Of a stretch of DNA of 64,000 nt, positions 1 through 11,010 are shown one piece after another. The notes under the pieces are model-generated. The model saw only the letters and a list, made by a program, of their open reading frames with translations, was not told the DNA's origin and made no database searches. The position numbers were made by a program, and so were the translations under genes. Within the stretch, counting starts at the first letter, position 1; the number at the start of each line of letters is the position of its first letter. The DNA comes from Dracaena cambodiana (lineage: Eukaryota > Streptophyta > Magnoliopsida > Asparagales > Asparagaceae): assembly GCA_036321105.1 (NCBI GenBank), contig JAYEPQ010000002.1, positions 53,818,087 to 53,882,086 on the forward strand, read 5' to 3'.

Positions 1-1311
1 TTGGTAGTTCGGCGGAGGAGTTTGGCATGGATTATTTCACGCTAGCTCCTCTCTCTATTCCTACTTCAGCTCCTTTAATCGACGAACTCGGGAGTGATGA
101 TAGGACAGAGGTCATCGTCACGGCCGCAGCAAGAGATGCTCCCCTATCTCCAAGTCTGCCATCTCCAACACCAATGGTCTGCTCCGAGGAAACTTTTCCA
201 GTGGTTGTTGGTGTGCCCTCTGCTCCTCAGCCAGCAGTATTAACGCCCTTTACCATTATGGCTGTCGAGACATCGGTGACTCCTCCCACTCCAAGTCATT
301 TGCCAATAGGGGATGAAGAGAATTTGAAGTTCTCGTTCGAACCACTTCTGCCACGGGAGTAGTTTCGGGTGAAAACACTCCATCGTCTACCCCTGCTGGT
401 GGTGTTGCTCGAATGACTTGTACCAGCGATAATTCTCCTCGGGTTCCTAGTTCCGCCAAGTCTTTATTGGGTCTGCTGGCCCCTCATGTCATGAACCTGG
501 TACAGGGACGGGCTTCCTCTTTCTCGACTCCAACAGAAGCCACTCCTCTCCCAGCGACATCTTCCCTAGCACTGCCTGCTTTGAATTGAGACACTGTTGA
601 TCCTCTTGAGGAGTTCTTCAATCACAGTATCAACGATTTTATGCGGCTACTAAAGAAATGTATTGGAATGATCCTGACAGAAGAGATTTTCTTAATCTTG
701 GACGTCCAATGTTGTCCAGTTATCTGAATAATATTGAAAGGATTGGGGGACGTGACCGAGCAGCTCCTTATCGGACCTGCCTAGAAGCTTTGGAAGAACA
801 GGTGCAGATGCTAAACACAGCTCGCCAAGTGGATGTGGAAGCGATCACCGAGATCGAGTTAGCGCGGCTACGGGCAATGTTGACGGCTCGTCAAGAGGAG
901 TTGAAGCGACAGGAAGAAGGATGGTCGCAGGAGTTGGCGGAGCTACAGACTAGCCAGGAGTCAATTCTCAGGGGGCTGGAGGTGGTGGACTTTGAAATCG
1001 AGGGAAGCAAGGCAGCCATCCTGAGAGCCAAAGAGACTATCGCTAAGGCTCAGGTTATTTTATAAGCCAGCGAGTCTTGGCTAGGGGAGTCCGTCAGGAG
1101 ACGGGAAAAGCTGGTCCTTCAATAAAGACAGCTCGAGCAGGAGGGCATAATAAGAAACCGTGCTATTGAAGAGTCTCGTCAGCGGTTGACCTAGCAACTC
1201 ACAATAAATGACGATGATTTGCGCCGGCAAGCTCAACACTCCGTGGAGGAGACTCGTCGTCGAGTTATTGATGAGTCGACGAATAAGTTGATGCTTCTGG
1301 GAGAGCCATAA
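1..1311 (+). pseudogene. Antisense extra ORF of the Tat element (Ser/Pro-rich linker plus coiled coil)
   Basis: This reading frame runs opposite to gag-pol, downstream of integrase. Three frames are stitched together by frameshifts: a Ser/Thr/Pro-rich low-complexity stretch (27-362, continuing to about 585), then from 658 a charged heptad-like region rich in Glu, Arg, Leu and Gln, typical of a long coiled coil. Beyond the stop at 1063-1065 the same frame continues to a terminal TAA at 1309-1311, interrupted by two more stops (TAA and TAG), probably decayed Gln codons. The 5' end lies outside the window. Tat elements often carry antisense ORFs here, some with a plant mobile domain; that domain, if present, would be upstream and cannot be seen. 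Assignment is by position and composition. Confidence 0.65.
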
Positions 1312-1806
1312 CTCCCTCTATGTATTTATTCTTTATTCTTTGTAATAAAAAGAATTCAACAATTATTTGAATTCTTTTATTTATTTCATTATTTTTTGTA
1401 ACTTTATTCTTTTGATTCATGAAGAAAGATCATTTTTTTTATTCTTTTTATCTATTGGCTACAAATTTTCCTTGCACAACAATTAACTTGTCATAAAATA
1501 GCTCATTGTTTTGGTAAGAACAATCCAAGGCTCATCTGCGTAACTTAGACTGTTAATGCCGACCGGGATACAATTATTAACCTCGATAAAGCCCTTTGAA
1601 CAGAGCTAAATGATAGTTTAGTGAAAGAGTTTAACTACTTACACCAGGATGATCGGGTCAGGATCATTAACTTAGACAGAGACGCCTAATTGTACACGCC
1701 TTAGTTTGATAAAGAAGTTCAAGTGCTCATATGCGTAACTTGAACAAGTGGATGGTTATACTTTTAGGGATATGAATCAGATGTGATAGTAAATAATATC
1801 ATTTTT
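1312..1806. other. Non-coding spacer between antisense ORF and integrase
   Basis: AT-rich sequence between the ends of the two convergent reading frames. A short motif (aaggctcatctgcgtaactt and variants) recurs near 1527 and 1720, and a similar one occurs in the 5' LTR near 10231. I see no gene here. Confidence 0.5.
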
Positions 1807-3100
1807 TTATGCATAGTATTTCTTCAAAAATTTGTCGTTGATCGGCATCATCATTCTATCACCATTCTGGTTCATTAAGCGATAGGCTCCACTAGAGTAT
1901 ACCGTCTCCACGATGAACGGTCCTTCCCACTTGGGTTCAAATTTACCTTTAATCTTATGGGTTAGAATCATTGGCCTTTTAATAACCAGAACCAAGTCTC
2001 CCTGCTTAAAGGTCCTTGGTTTAACGCCCTTGCTGAACGCTTGCAAGACTCGGGCTTGATACAACTCAATTTGTTGTTGAGCCCGGAGAGGTTTTTCATC
2101 CAACGCTTCTAGTTCTCGCAATCTTTATTGATGGCGTTCTTCTGTCGTCATCTTAGTGGTTAGGGCCACTTTTAATGATGATATCTGGACTTCAAGAGGT
2201 AGGACAACCTCACTTCCATAAAACCAAGGAGAACGAGGTAGCTTTTGTTGGGGTGCGAACAGTGGTACGATAAGCCCACAAACACGCTCTCAGCTTTTCA
2301 TCCCAGTCTCGTTTGTTGGAGGAGACGAACTTCTGAAGAAGTTTAATAATTGTCTTGTTGAAAGCTTCGGCTAATCCATTTGCCACAAGGTTATATGGTG
2401 TTGAAGTAACATCTTTGATTCTGAACTTGTCACAGAATCTTGAGAACCCCTGGCTAATAAAATGTGGTCCATTATAGTGAATGATTCTTCAGGGGACGCT
2501 AAAATGGTAAATGACATGATGCTTAATGAACTTAATCACATCCGTCGTTTTTACCTCTCTCATGGGCACGACTTTGGCCCACCTTGAAAAATAATCAGTT
2601 ATTGCGAGAATAAACCGATGTCCTCTGGATGATGGGAGAGTTATTCGCCCCACAATATCCATTCCCCATGCTTCAAATGGCCAACTAGCAATGGTACTGT
2701 GCAAGTATTCTGGGGGTTGATGAATAAAATTAGCGTGTACTTGACATTCATGGCACCGTTTAGTGTACGCCATTGCCTCTGTAATCATCTTCGGCCAGTA
2801 GTATCCTAACCTTCTTATGCGGTCCCCGAGTTTTGGACCGAGCTGGTGAGCTCCACACACTCCATTATGCATTTCTCTCAGCACTTCATCTGCTTCTGCC
2901 TTTGATATGCAGCGTAGCAGGAGACCATCACTTGACTTTCTGTATAAAGTTTGAAGCGTATGATCATAGTAAAATCTGGGGGCCTTCCTTTTTATCGAGG
3001 CGGCTTCCTTTAGATCCTCTGGCAACATCTCATATAAGGCATAATCCACAAAAGGAAATCGCCAATCACGGGGTTCCAGAGTTAAGCCTTTCTGGCACAC
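1807..3100 (-). pseudogene. Integrase of the Tat element (broken)
   Basis: The N-terminal half (2489-3100, 203 aa) has an H-H-C-C zinc-binding arrangement (two His in the segment with MHNG and GAHQ, then CHEC) followed by the first catalytic Asp (GMDIVG) and the segment ITDYFSRW. The C-terminal half (1807-2121) ends with the conserved FKGD(L)VLV/KWEGPF pattern and a final KKYYA. The 2122-2488 segment, carrying the second Asp and the Glu, is broken by stops and frameshifts. Tat integrases lack a chromodomain and none is seen. Not functional. Confidence 0.9.
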
Positions 3101-3109
3101 TTCCTTGGT

Positions 3110-4108
3110 TTAGAAGACAGTATCCGGATGGAAAAGTTCTCTACTTCCAATAGTTATACTTTTAGCTGCACCCGCTGGGATTGCCAATGTTGCAGCTAGT
3201 GCGGCAAGGGCATCCGTATAGACGTTCTCGTTCCGAGATATGTGATAGATATAAAACTGTTCTAAATATCCTGCCAGCTTGATGGCTAGCTGATGATAGG
3301 GGTTGAGGGCTTCATGTTTGACTTCATACTCACCCGTCATCTGGTTGACGATGAGCTTAGAGTCTCCAAATGCCTCTAGATAGTTCACTCCCAGTTGCAG
3401 AGCCATTTTTAAACCAATAATGAGCGTATTATATTCCGCCACATTGTTTGTACACGGCTCTGTTAATGAGTAACCGTTAGGCAGTATGTGTTTATGTAGG
3501 GATATCAGCACAACCCCCACTCTGGCAGCAGACCGTCTGGCAGCACCATCAAAGAACATTTGCCATGGTTGTTCTTTGCTAGTTGTGTTAACCTCTGACG
3601 TTTGTTTAGAGTTGGACCAAATTGGATGGTCTGCTAGGAAATCGGCGATCGCTTGTCCCTTCATTGCTTTTTGAGGAACGAAGTGTATATCATATGGCGA
3701 TAGCAATAACGCCCATTTCACCAATCGGCCGTTTAAAGTCCATGGTTTGGTCATTAAGATTTTCAAGAGATTAACCCGTGATATGATATGAATTGTTTGC
3801 CCTGAAAGATAGTGTCGCATCTTCTGAACAGCGAACGCTAGGGCTAAACATTTCTTTTCAATTGGAGTATACTGATGCTCGGCCCCGATCATTGTCCGGC
3901 TTAAGTAATAAAGGGCGTGTTCATGGCCGTGCTCATTATACTGAGCAAATAATGCTCCTAACGCATTATCCATGGCCCTTACATATATGAGGAATAGTTG
4001 CCCAGGGACAGATGCCATGAGGACGGGAGGTTTGGTAAGGTATTCTTTGAGATCGTCAAACGCCTGTTGACATGCCTCATCCCATACAAAGGAAACCCTC
4101 TTTTTCAT
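3110..4108 (-). pseudogene. Dual RNase H region (retroviral-type plus archaeal-type RNase H)
   Basis: A 332-aa open stretch. Residues about 1-150 match the first RNase H and connection domain of Ty3/gypsy pol (FVWDEACQQAFDDLK, YYLSRTM, KKCLALAFAVQKMRHY). Residues about 180-320 form a second RNase H: MFFDGA, NNVAEY, GDSKLIVNQ and TDALAALAA supply the four acidic residues (D-E-D-D) in order. This second domain is what separates Tat/Ogre elements from other Ty3/gypsy lineages. It is one of the better preserved pieces of the element, although RT and integrase beside it are broken. Confidence 0.92.
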
Positions 4109-4900
4109 GAGTCTGGAAAACAGCTGGTATCGTCCTGATAAATTAGAGATAAAGTGTCGGATATAGGCTAGTTTTCCTTATAACCCCCTTAATTCTTTAA
4201 GATTACGGGGAGGTGACATCTCGTTGATCGCTTTTACTTTTTCAGGATCAAGAAAAATTCCTTCTGAGGTAACTATGAACCAAAGGAATTTCCCACTGGA
4301 CACTCCCATGAAAGACTTGGCGGGGTTCATCTTCAAGTGATGTTTTCACATAAGATTGAAGACTGTTTTTAGATCCTGAAGATGGTCTTCTTTGTTTTTG
4401 CTTTTGACCGTCAAGTCATCCACATAACACTCTATCATTTTGCACAGATGTTCTTTAAATATAATACCAGTGTTCTTTAGCCCGAAGGACATTACTGTAT
4501 AACAGTATACCTCCAGCAATGTTCTGAAAGCCGCGTGCTTTTCATCGTTCGTGTGCATTTTGATCTGATTGTAGCTTGAGAAGACATAAAGGGCATCCTC
4601 TCGTATCCGCAGGTGCTATCAATCATTACATCGGTAATCGGGAGTGGGAACTCATCCTTAGGGCATGCAGCATTAGATCTCGAAAATCGATGCATATCTG
4701 GATCTTGCCGCTCTTCTTACGAATCGGCACTATATTAGCAACCCAATTGGGATGTTGCTCTTCACGGATAAATCCCAATTTTATGAGCTTATTAATCTCG
4801 GCAACTATTGCCTCCATCAACTCCGGTCGAAAACGCCTCTGTTGTTATTTAACTGGCTTGGCGTCTTTTTTAATATTTAGCCAGTGTGTGGAAATCTGAG
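4109..4900 (-). pseudogene. Reverse transcriptase of the Tat element (multiple frameshifts)
   Basis: RT motifs are spread over overlapping frames. 4626-4820 has the fingers segment with FIREEQHPNWVANIVPI and CIDFRDL; 4492-4695 continues with the ACPKDEFPLP motif; 4346-4558 carries the catalytic CYVDDLTVKSK (YVDD) preceded by MSFGLKN. The sequence further down to 4109 also contains thumb remnants. At least two frameshifts and several stops separate the pieces, so no RT could be made. Confidence 0.9.
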
Positions 4901-5644
4901 GGTCAAGACACATGCGAACACATCTATGTATTCCTTGATAAGAGATATAAGTTCCTCTTTTTCCAAGAGAGTTAGTATGTCACTTATAAAAATAGGCTTC
5001 GGATACTCTTCCGTCACCATATTAACTTGTACTAGTTTATCCTCTGTAGGCGGATCACGCTGTTCAAAGCGGATATCCCAGAGAGTGTCCATGTGTTTTG
5101 CCCAGGAATCATCTTGCACATCAATTGATTCCTCATCGCTTTCTGGTGCGGCTGAAACCATGTTTGCTATTAGAGATTGAAACCAGGCGCCAGTACTTAG
5201 ATCCGAATCATGGTCGAGCGGATATAATCCCTCGTTGGCCGAAGAGCTTTCTTCATATTTGTATGGTGATGAGGGAGGAGTAGATACATAGCCCAACCCC
5301 CTTCGAGTTTTCTAATAATAATCAGGATTCTTCCCTCTTGGTCTAAACGAGAGTATGAGATTTCGTCGCCCTTTTCCAAAGTTCAATCCCGGTTTTTGGG
5401 TAAAATTATAACCCATCTTTTCCATTATTTGTCGGGATTTCAATTTATATAAGTGAAATTGAGGTGATGTTTGTTCATCACTTTCACTACTTTGCCTTTG
5501 GTTAGGCGACGCGATCACTTTGCCGAAGACAATTGGTTTATGCGATACATGTCGCGGAGGTATTTCAAAGAAGTGATCTCGTCCTTTTGTTATTTTAGAC
5601 TGAGAGATGAGAGATGACCTTATTGGCAAATGATATTCTGCCAA
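4877..5644 (-). pseudogene. PR-RT linker with G-patch-like motif and RT N-terminal lead
   Basis: Two overlapping frames. The upstream one (5312-5644) contains IMEKMGY followed by PGLNFGKGRR, matching the spacing of Gly residues in a G-patch (RNA-binding) motif. The downstream one (4877-5296) is acidic and ends with LIKEYIDVFA, the usual lead into a Ty3/gypsy RT. This lies where Tat polyproteins link protease to RT. The G-patch reading is by eye from glycine spacing. Confidence 0.55.
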
Positions 5645-6089
5645 AACTTTAAGTTCGGATAGGTCATCTGCCTCGGTGGAAGTACAAGAAGGCTCAGACT
5701 CTGTAGCTACAGCAGGCTCGTTGACTAATTTTATATTTTCATTAATGATTCACTCATCTTCTGCTACATCAGTCACACTATAATCAAATATTCATTTTAA
5801 GATTTATGCGAGGGTTAATTTCGTAATCACCCCCGTTATCCTCTTCCAGGGATTCGTACTCAGTATCCGCCTCATTGCCGCTATCGTCAAGTTTTTGACG
5901 CTGCTGGTGGTTGTTTTTAGGGACTTCATGGGCCTGCTTATAGAACATAGCATCGGTGAAGTAATTTTCTAGCCCTTTGAAAGGTTGCCTATTCGCAACT
6001 AACGTCTGGACTTCTCCTTATTCATCGCAGTATTTTATACATTGATGGAGAATCGATGGGACTATCATGTAATTATGGATCCATGGGCA

Positions 6090-6323
6090 TCACAGTAGAA
6101 TGTTATAAGATGTGTCTGCATCATTCCACGTAACTTCGGGCCTCAAATCTCCAATTTGATATCGAAGTCGGATTTTCCCTAGGGGACAACTATTATTAGC
6201 GTTAAACCCGTATATTGTAGTATTTGTCGGTGTCAAACGATGGAGAGAGATTCCCAATAGCTGCATCAGTCTTCTGGAAATAACGCTTAATGCAGACCCC
6301 GGATCGATTTGAATACGGTCCAC
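6090..6323 (-). pseudogene. Aspartic protease fragment of the Tat element
   Basis: A 77-aa frame with IQIDPGSALSVIS, the Tat-type variant of the retropepsin D-T/S-G active site, followed by a beta-rich stretch ending in the YNILL motif (cf. the usual Y-N-[AI]-[IL]-L-G). It sits between the gag region and the PR-RT linker. Flanking frames (5645-6089 and 6324-6745) are interrupted but remain coding-like on this strand. Confidence 0.8.
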
Positions 6324-6745
6324 CTTTGTGGATTGACATATCCGGTGAAATATAAAGGCCTATTATACTTTATATTTCTTACCTGCATATCCTCTGGAGA
6401 GAAAGTAATTTGCGGGACCTGTCTCCTCACTTGATGACAGCGGGGCAGGAGTCCCGTTCTTCTTCGGCTGGTTCGATAATTTGAGCTAAGAAAGATTTAA
6501 AGTCTGCCAAGGCCTCTCTTAATACTTTGCGAATTGATTTTGACAATCGCAGCAATTCATAAAGCGTGACTCGAGCTGGAATATTTGCCAGCTGAGCTAT
6601 TATATCAAATTTAAATGCAGCCTCCTTGGCTTCTTCATCTCTTACAAGATTTTTTTGAAAATGAAACCCTTTTTATTTTACAGGCCTCGCGAGTTCTCCG
6701 TATATATTCTTAGGATCTACTCTAGTGTAGTTTTTGAGGTATGGT

Positions 6746-8495
6746 TTACCAGATCGAGTTTTTGAGGTATGGTTTACCAGATCGAGTGCCGGAAGGGCCC
6801 GCCCCATCTTGATGAGTGGCCATAGCTTCGGGCATTTCTTCAGAATCTATGAAGGCTCCCGAGATTATGTATTCTTCCTTTATTTTTGCAAAAATAGTAT
6901 TACTAGTCTGCTTTTTCCTCTGGTTATTTGAGGTGATCCACTGTTCATCCTGTAATAGATCAGGGTAGACCCACATGACTTCCCCTCTTTGTGTAGCTAT
7001 AGGGACAAGTCCTTTCTGTGCCTTCTTATATGGGTCATGATTTTTCATGACCAGCTTCCCCTCTAGTATTGGGGTCACTCCCGTGGGAAACTCATGGGTT
7101 CCTACCACTAGAGTTGCCATATTGGCAGTGACCTTCTTTTACTCCTCTTTTAGTGTCAAGACTCCAGCTTCTATCCATACTTGGATCTTATTTTTCAGAG
7201 GATAACAGTCCCTAGTAGGGTGTCCAACATTTCTGTTGTAGAGACAATAGTTGGGGTTGTTGGTTTTGCCAGCGTCCCCCGGTTTTCTATTTTCTGGAAG
7301 TTTCAACATTTCCTTCATAAGGAGCAGATGAAAGAGTGTAGGTGTCTGTTCCGCTTTAAAAGTATAGGTCCTCTCTTGCATGGGCCCATTCTGTCTCATG
7401 CCTTTTTGATTTTGAGGTTTTGGGCTCGGAGGATTTGCCTTCTGTGGAGCGACCGCTGATGTCGTTGCCGCTTTCCCTTTATTCTTATTATTGTTTTGTG
7501 TGTGCGGTCTATTGTTCCGCAGATTCCTTGCTCCACGAGATTCTTCAACTCTGCGGATCTAGTCTTCGATTTGCTCTCCTTATTTGAGCAAATCCTTCCA
7601 AGTTTTAGACTCTACGGCCCCCATTTTTAAGAACACGTTAGTTTTGAGATTATGCCGACACGTCTCCACCAGAGTTTTCTGGACCAGTCCGTGTTTGCAA
7701 TGCACGGACTTCTCCTTAAACCTTTCTATAAATCCTTTATCGTTTCTTGTTCTCCTTGCTTTGTTGCAAGGAGGGAATGAACCGATTTTCGATATCATCC
7801 TCAAAAAAACATGCGAGAAACTGTTTCTCAATGTCAAACTAGGTATTGATAGTACCTGGGGGCCGCTGCATAAACCATGTGAAGGTAGACCCTCGCAAGG
7901 TACTTGCAAATATCTTAGTCATCACTGGGTCATTGCTCATTAAATGTCCTACTTGAGACAAGAAGTAGTAAATATGCTGACTGGGACATCTTTTCCCGTC
8001 ATATGACTCCAATTTGAGCGGTTTGTATTTTTCAGGGTATGGTGCCAAATCCCATTCAGGCGGGTATGGTTTTGAGATCCCTGATTCCTTCAACTCCTTT
8101 TTGTGCATTAACTCCTCGAGTTGGCTTTGTAACTTCTTAATTTTCTCTTCATGAGGGTCATGAAAAGAATATTTATCCTCGTTTTCATGTGTCGAGTAAG
8201 CCTTTTCTTCTTTATCTTCCTTGTTCATTTTGTTGAACGGAATTTCTTTTCCCTTCTTGGCGTTATCCTCGATAATTTTTTAAGTATTTTCGACCACTTT
8301 TGAGAGCATCATTTTAAGATCCTTGATCGTCTTTTGTTGATCTCGAATCATTTGTTCTTGGGCCTCAAATCTTTGGTTGATTTCGTCAGATCTATCTATC
8401 ATATGTGATGCTGATTTCTGCAATTTAGACCATGCCGAAGAATGAGGAGAGGCTATGGCCAAATTGTCACTATCGTTGTCATAAGAATCTTTCAC
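6746..8495 (-). pseudogene. Gag region of the Tat element with degenerate zinc knuckle
   Basis: 8280-8495 is a coiled-coil-like N-terminal piece (EAQEQMIRDQQKTIKDLK). 7839-8228 is the retrotransposon gag domain, with KPLKLESYDGKRCPSQHI and the segment up to TFTWFMQRPPGTI. 7139-7399 contains the knuckle CLYNRNVGHPTRDC, a Tat-type Cys-His box in which one expected His is Asn. 6746-7120 follows as the gag-protease spacer. Frame changes between these blocks show at least three breaks. Confidence 0.85.
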
Positions 8496-8934
8496 GTTTC
8501 GGGCCGGGATAGCGCCTGACTTAAGTCGGGTAAAATGATAAGATTTTTCATCGCTTGATTCTGAATCACCATTCCTTTCTACGATTTTCTTTCCCTTTCT
8601 GACCGGATTAGAAGTTACAACTTTCCATTCTTTTTCTCGGGGAGCATTTTTTGTCTTTTTAGCAAAGTTTTAGTCCGACTCAGTTAATCGGTCGAATACC
8701 GATACCCTGTTCTTGTTGTAGCAACAACTGTCCACTATAACAGATACTGCTGTCATAAACTGCTGGCAATGACAAGTAGGTTCATACTGAACTTGATTTC
8801 TATTCCTTTTCTTGGTTAGATATTCTCTGAGATCAGTGGCCTTAGATATGGAGTCGTGGGGCTAACTCATTCATTGAGAGGGTCCAGGGGCCCACTGGAG
8901 ATTCTTGGAACCATTGGTATTAATTTCTGGTTTA

Positions 8935-9670
8935 ACAGTGCAGTGATCAACCCTGATTTTGTATTCATGTTGATTTACGCGGAGCTGAGCAGTAGCTTCG
9001 CATTTTGATACGCAGAGATGAGAAGTAGCTTCGTGTTTTGATACGCGAAGCTGAGAAATAGCCTCGCGTTTGGATACGCTAGCCTCGCGTTTTACGCTGG
9101 CTTGACGTTTTTGCATAAGTTTATCTTCTGGAATATTAGCCCCGCGTGGAAGAAAATTCTTGCACTCTGGCTTATTCTTGTGATTAACACAAGTCATAAC
9201 TTTGCGTTTAGCGTGATTTTTGCGATTAACGCAAATTTGCCAATCATCTTCGCGATTTACGTGAAGGTAAGGAGTCTTGCGATTAACGCAAGTCTTACTG
9301 GCTTCGCATTTATCGCTAAGCTCAGTATTAGCCTCGCGTGGAGAATCATACGTTGGCTCTAAAGAAGTTTTATCCTCGCGATTAACTTGAGTATCAGAAA
9401 TCTTGAATTATCTCAAGTCTTACTGGCTTCGTATTTATCGCTAAGCTCAGTAGTAACCTCGCGTGGAGAATCACATGCTGGCTCTAAGGAAATTTTATCC
9501 TTGTGATTAATGAGAGTGACAGAAATCTTGCGATTAACGCAAGTCTTAACTTCGCGTTTATCTCGATATTGGCTGGTCTTGCGATTAAGGCGAGCGAATT
9601 TACAAGGGACTGTAGCCTCGCGTTTTGCTGTGAAGTTAGCCTCGCGTTCATCGCGGGCACTGAGGGCCTC
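8935..9670. repeat. Degenerate hairpin-forming tandem repeats in the Tat leader
   Basis: Dozens of short motifs of the kind tagcctcgcgttt, gcgattaacgcaagtctta and ttcgcgtttatcgc recur irregularly. Several are self-complementary: cttgcgattaacgcaag at 9276-9292 has a 6-bp stem with a 5-base loop, and near 9027-9052 agcttcg pairs with cgaagct. Two longer copies (about 9295-9362 and 9420-9490) are near-identical direct repeats. Similar but more decayed units occur in the 5' LTR (about 10495-10605). Confidence 0.75.
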
Positions 9671-9985
9671 CGATTTCTATTTATCCAGTTCCTGAGCTTT
9701 CTTCGGCCGTAAAGAGACCATCCTCTGCTAAGATTTCCTACCCAAACGATAGCTCTATGGCCGCGGTCTCCACAGGTTCTCGATTAACAGTGATTCCCGA
9801 TTACCCGATCCTTGAGTATTGGAGCGCACGCAACGATAGCGTCGCATTTCGGTCATGTTACCTGACTCAGAGGAGAGATACTCCTCGTACTTCTGCTGGT
9901 CGATCTCTACGACTAGCATGTTTACGTTAGATCCGATCCTCTCGAAGTCGGATTGTGCCACGATCTCTTCTTTGGTGAAAGAGAT

Positions 9986-10005
9986 GTCTCCCACTGTGGT
10001 CGCCA
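9986..10005 (-). promoter_or_regulatory. Primer-binding site (minus strand) of the Tat element
   Basis: On the minus strand the 20 bases read TGGCGACCACAGTGGGAGAC, starting three bases after the inferred LTR end. Their start resembles the TGGCGACTC-type primer site of Ogre/Tat elements, attributed to a tRNA-Arg primer. The second Tat element carries a CpG-decayed version at 41006-41025. Confidence 0.6.
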
Positions 10006-10008
10006 GTT

Positions 10009-10649
10009 TGTTCACAGCAATGCTTTCTTTCCATTGAAATAACTTAATTATAATGAAAGTGAACAAGAAAAAGAACAAACGCGAGGATTTATATTTATCG
10101 CTCTCTTTTACAATAAAAACGTGGGATCTCGTAGCGATGGGATCTAACTAGTAGCTCATTTTGACAATCCGACGATGATGATCTTCTCTCTTGAAGATGA
10201 CGGCCGACTTGGATCTTCTCTGCTGATCTTCACAAATTCAAGGCTCTCATGCGTAACTCGATTCGCTAAGATGCTCGAAAAAAGATCCCTAGGGCTTCTT
10301 CAAAGGGATTTTTGTAGCCTTAGGTCAATATGAGAGTTTTTATTTAAATAGAATTTGTATTCATTAAGGATTCTAATCAAATATCTTAGTTTTGATTTAA
10401 ATCTCTTGATTTAGAATTCTGATTGGACTCAATTTGGATATTTGGATAAGCCCAAATTTTAATCTCAATCAATTTATGATTCTGGTTATTTATTCTCGCG
10501 GAGCTAATCGCATCAAAACGTAGAGCTAAGAAACCAAAACGCGTTTTGCTCAAATGCGTGGCTAAAATAACTAAATGCGGAGCTACTGAGTTAGCTTCGC
10601 GTTCTGTTGTGGAAAATCCCTTTTTACTTAGAATATTTCATTTCCAACA
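10009..10649 (-). repeat. 5' LTR of the Tat element
   Basis: On the minus strand it starts TGTTGGAAATGAAATATT and ends GTGAACA beside the primer site; on the plus strand it reads TGTTCAC...CCAACA. The start resembles the second Tat LTR (TGTTGGTGAAATTTTC), and both end in GAACA. It includes GC-rich hairpin repeat units near its 5' end. An LTR remnant of the same family lies at 53285-53815 in the opposite orientation. Boundaries rest on TG/CA ends and the family comparison, because the partner LTR is outside the window. Confidence 0.65.
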
Positions 10650-11010
10650 CGAGCAAAAGTACAAAGACTCTTCATGCAAAAGGTGGCTTAGTCGCCTATC
10701 CACCACCCATCGAATGGCAGATGCGGGCCTCTACTCCTCAATTGGTGGGATACCATCAATGTCATTTCCTGAAAAGTCGTTTGATAGATGGAACCTCTCC
10801 TCATTCGAAAGAACACCTGTCCAAATAATAAAATCATGAATGGTCAGATGCATGTAGTAATCAATAGAATGATGTTTATCTTTAAATATTCTATTGTTCT
10901 TCTCTCTCCAAAGAGTCCAGTAAAACGCAGCAATAACTATCCTAATTTCTTGGTTAGTGTTACCCCCATCTAGTATTCTTCAAAGATTTGCATTAAGAGT
11001 TATATTTATA
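10650..11010 (-). mobile_element. LINE (non-LTR) 3' end fragment, C-terminal RVT-associated region
   Basis: The minus strand encodes FYWTLWREKNNRIFKDK followed by DFIIWTGVLSNEE, the W-x-LW-x-E-R-N-x-RIF signature after the zinc-binding region at the C-terminus of plant L1-type LINE ORF2. It is cut on the left by the Tat LTR at 10649 and on the right by the Tekay-family LTR at 11011. A second, more decayed copy is at 15261-15690. Confidence 0.8.

Larger units (their letters stand above)
8640..10005 (-). pseudogene. Leader ORF of the Tat element, with repeat-derived peptide
   Basis: Just after the primer site the minus strand encodes KLATTVGDIS...EIVAQSDFERI and EIDQQKYEEYLSSES. The second Tat element at 40991-41245 encodes a recognisably similar peptide (LVAQFDKI, EFDQEKYKEFLTSDS), so this is a shared N-terminal ORF in this lineage. 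Further on (8871-9197) the frame passes through a DNA repeat, giving copies of SKREA/SQLR-like peptide units. Function unknown; I infer an N-terminal extension of gag or a separate ORF1. Confidence 0.55.
1..10649 (-). mobile_element. Degenerate Tat/Ogre-lineage Ty3/gypsy retrotransposon (3' end outside window)
   Basis: Reading the minus strand from 10649 to 1, the order is LTR, primer-binding site, leader ORF, gag with a zinc-knuckle relic, aspartic protease, RT, RNase H, a second archaeal-type RNase H, integrase, then an ORF on the opposite strand. A second RNase H between RT/RNase H and integrase, and an extra antisense ORF after pol, are known hallmarks of the Tat lineage. Coding parts are broken by many stops and frameshifts, so the element is dead. 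Only the 5' LTR (10009-10649) is visible; the 3' LTR must lie left of base 1. Confidence 0.9.
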
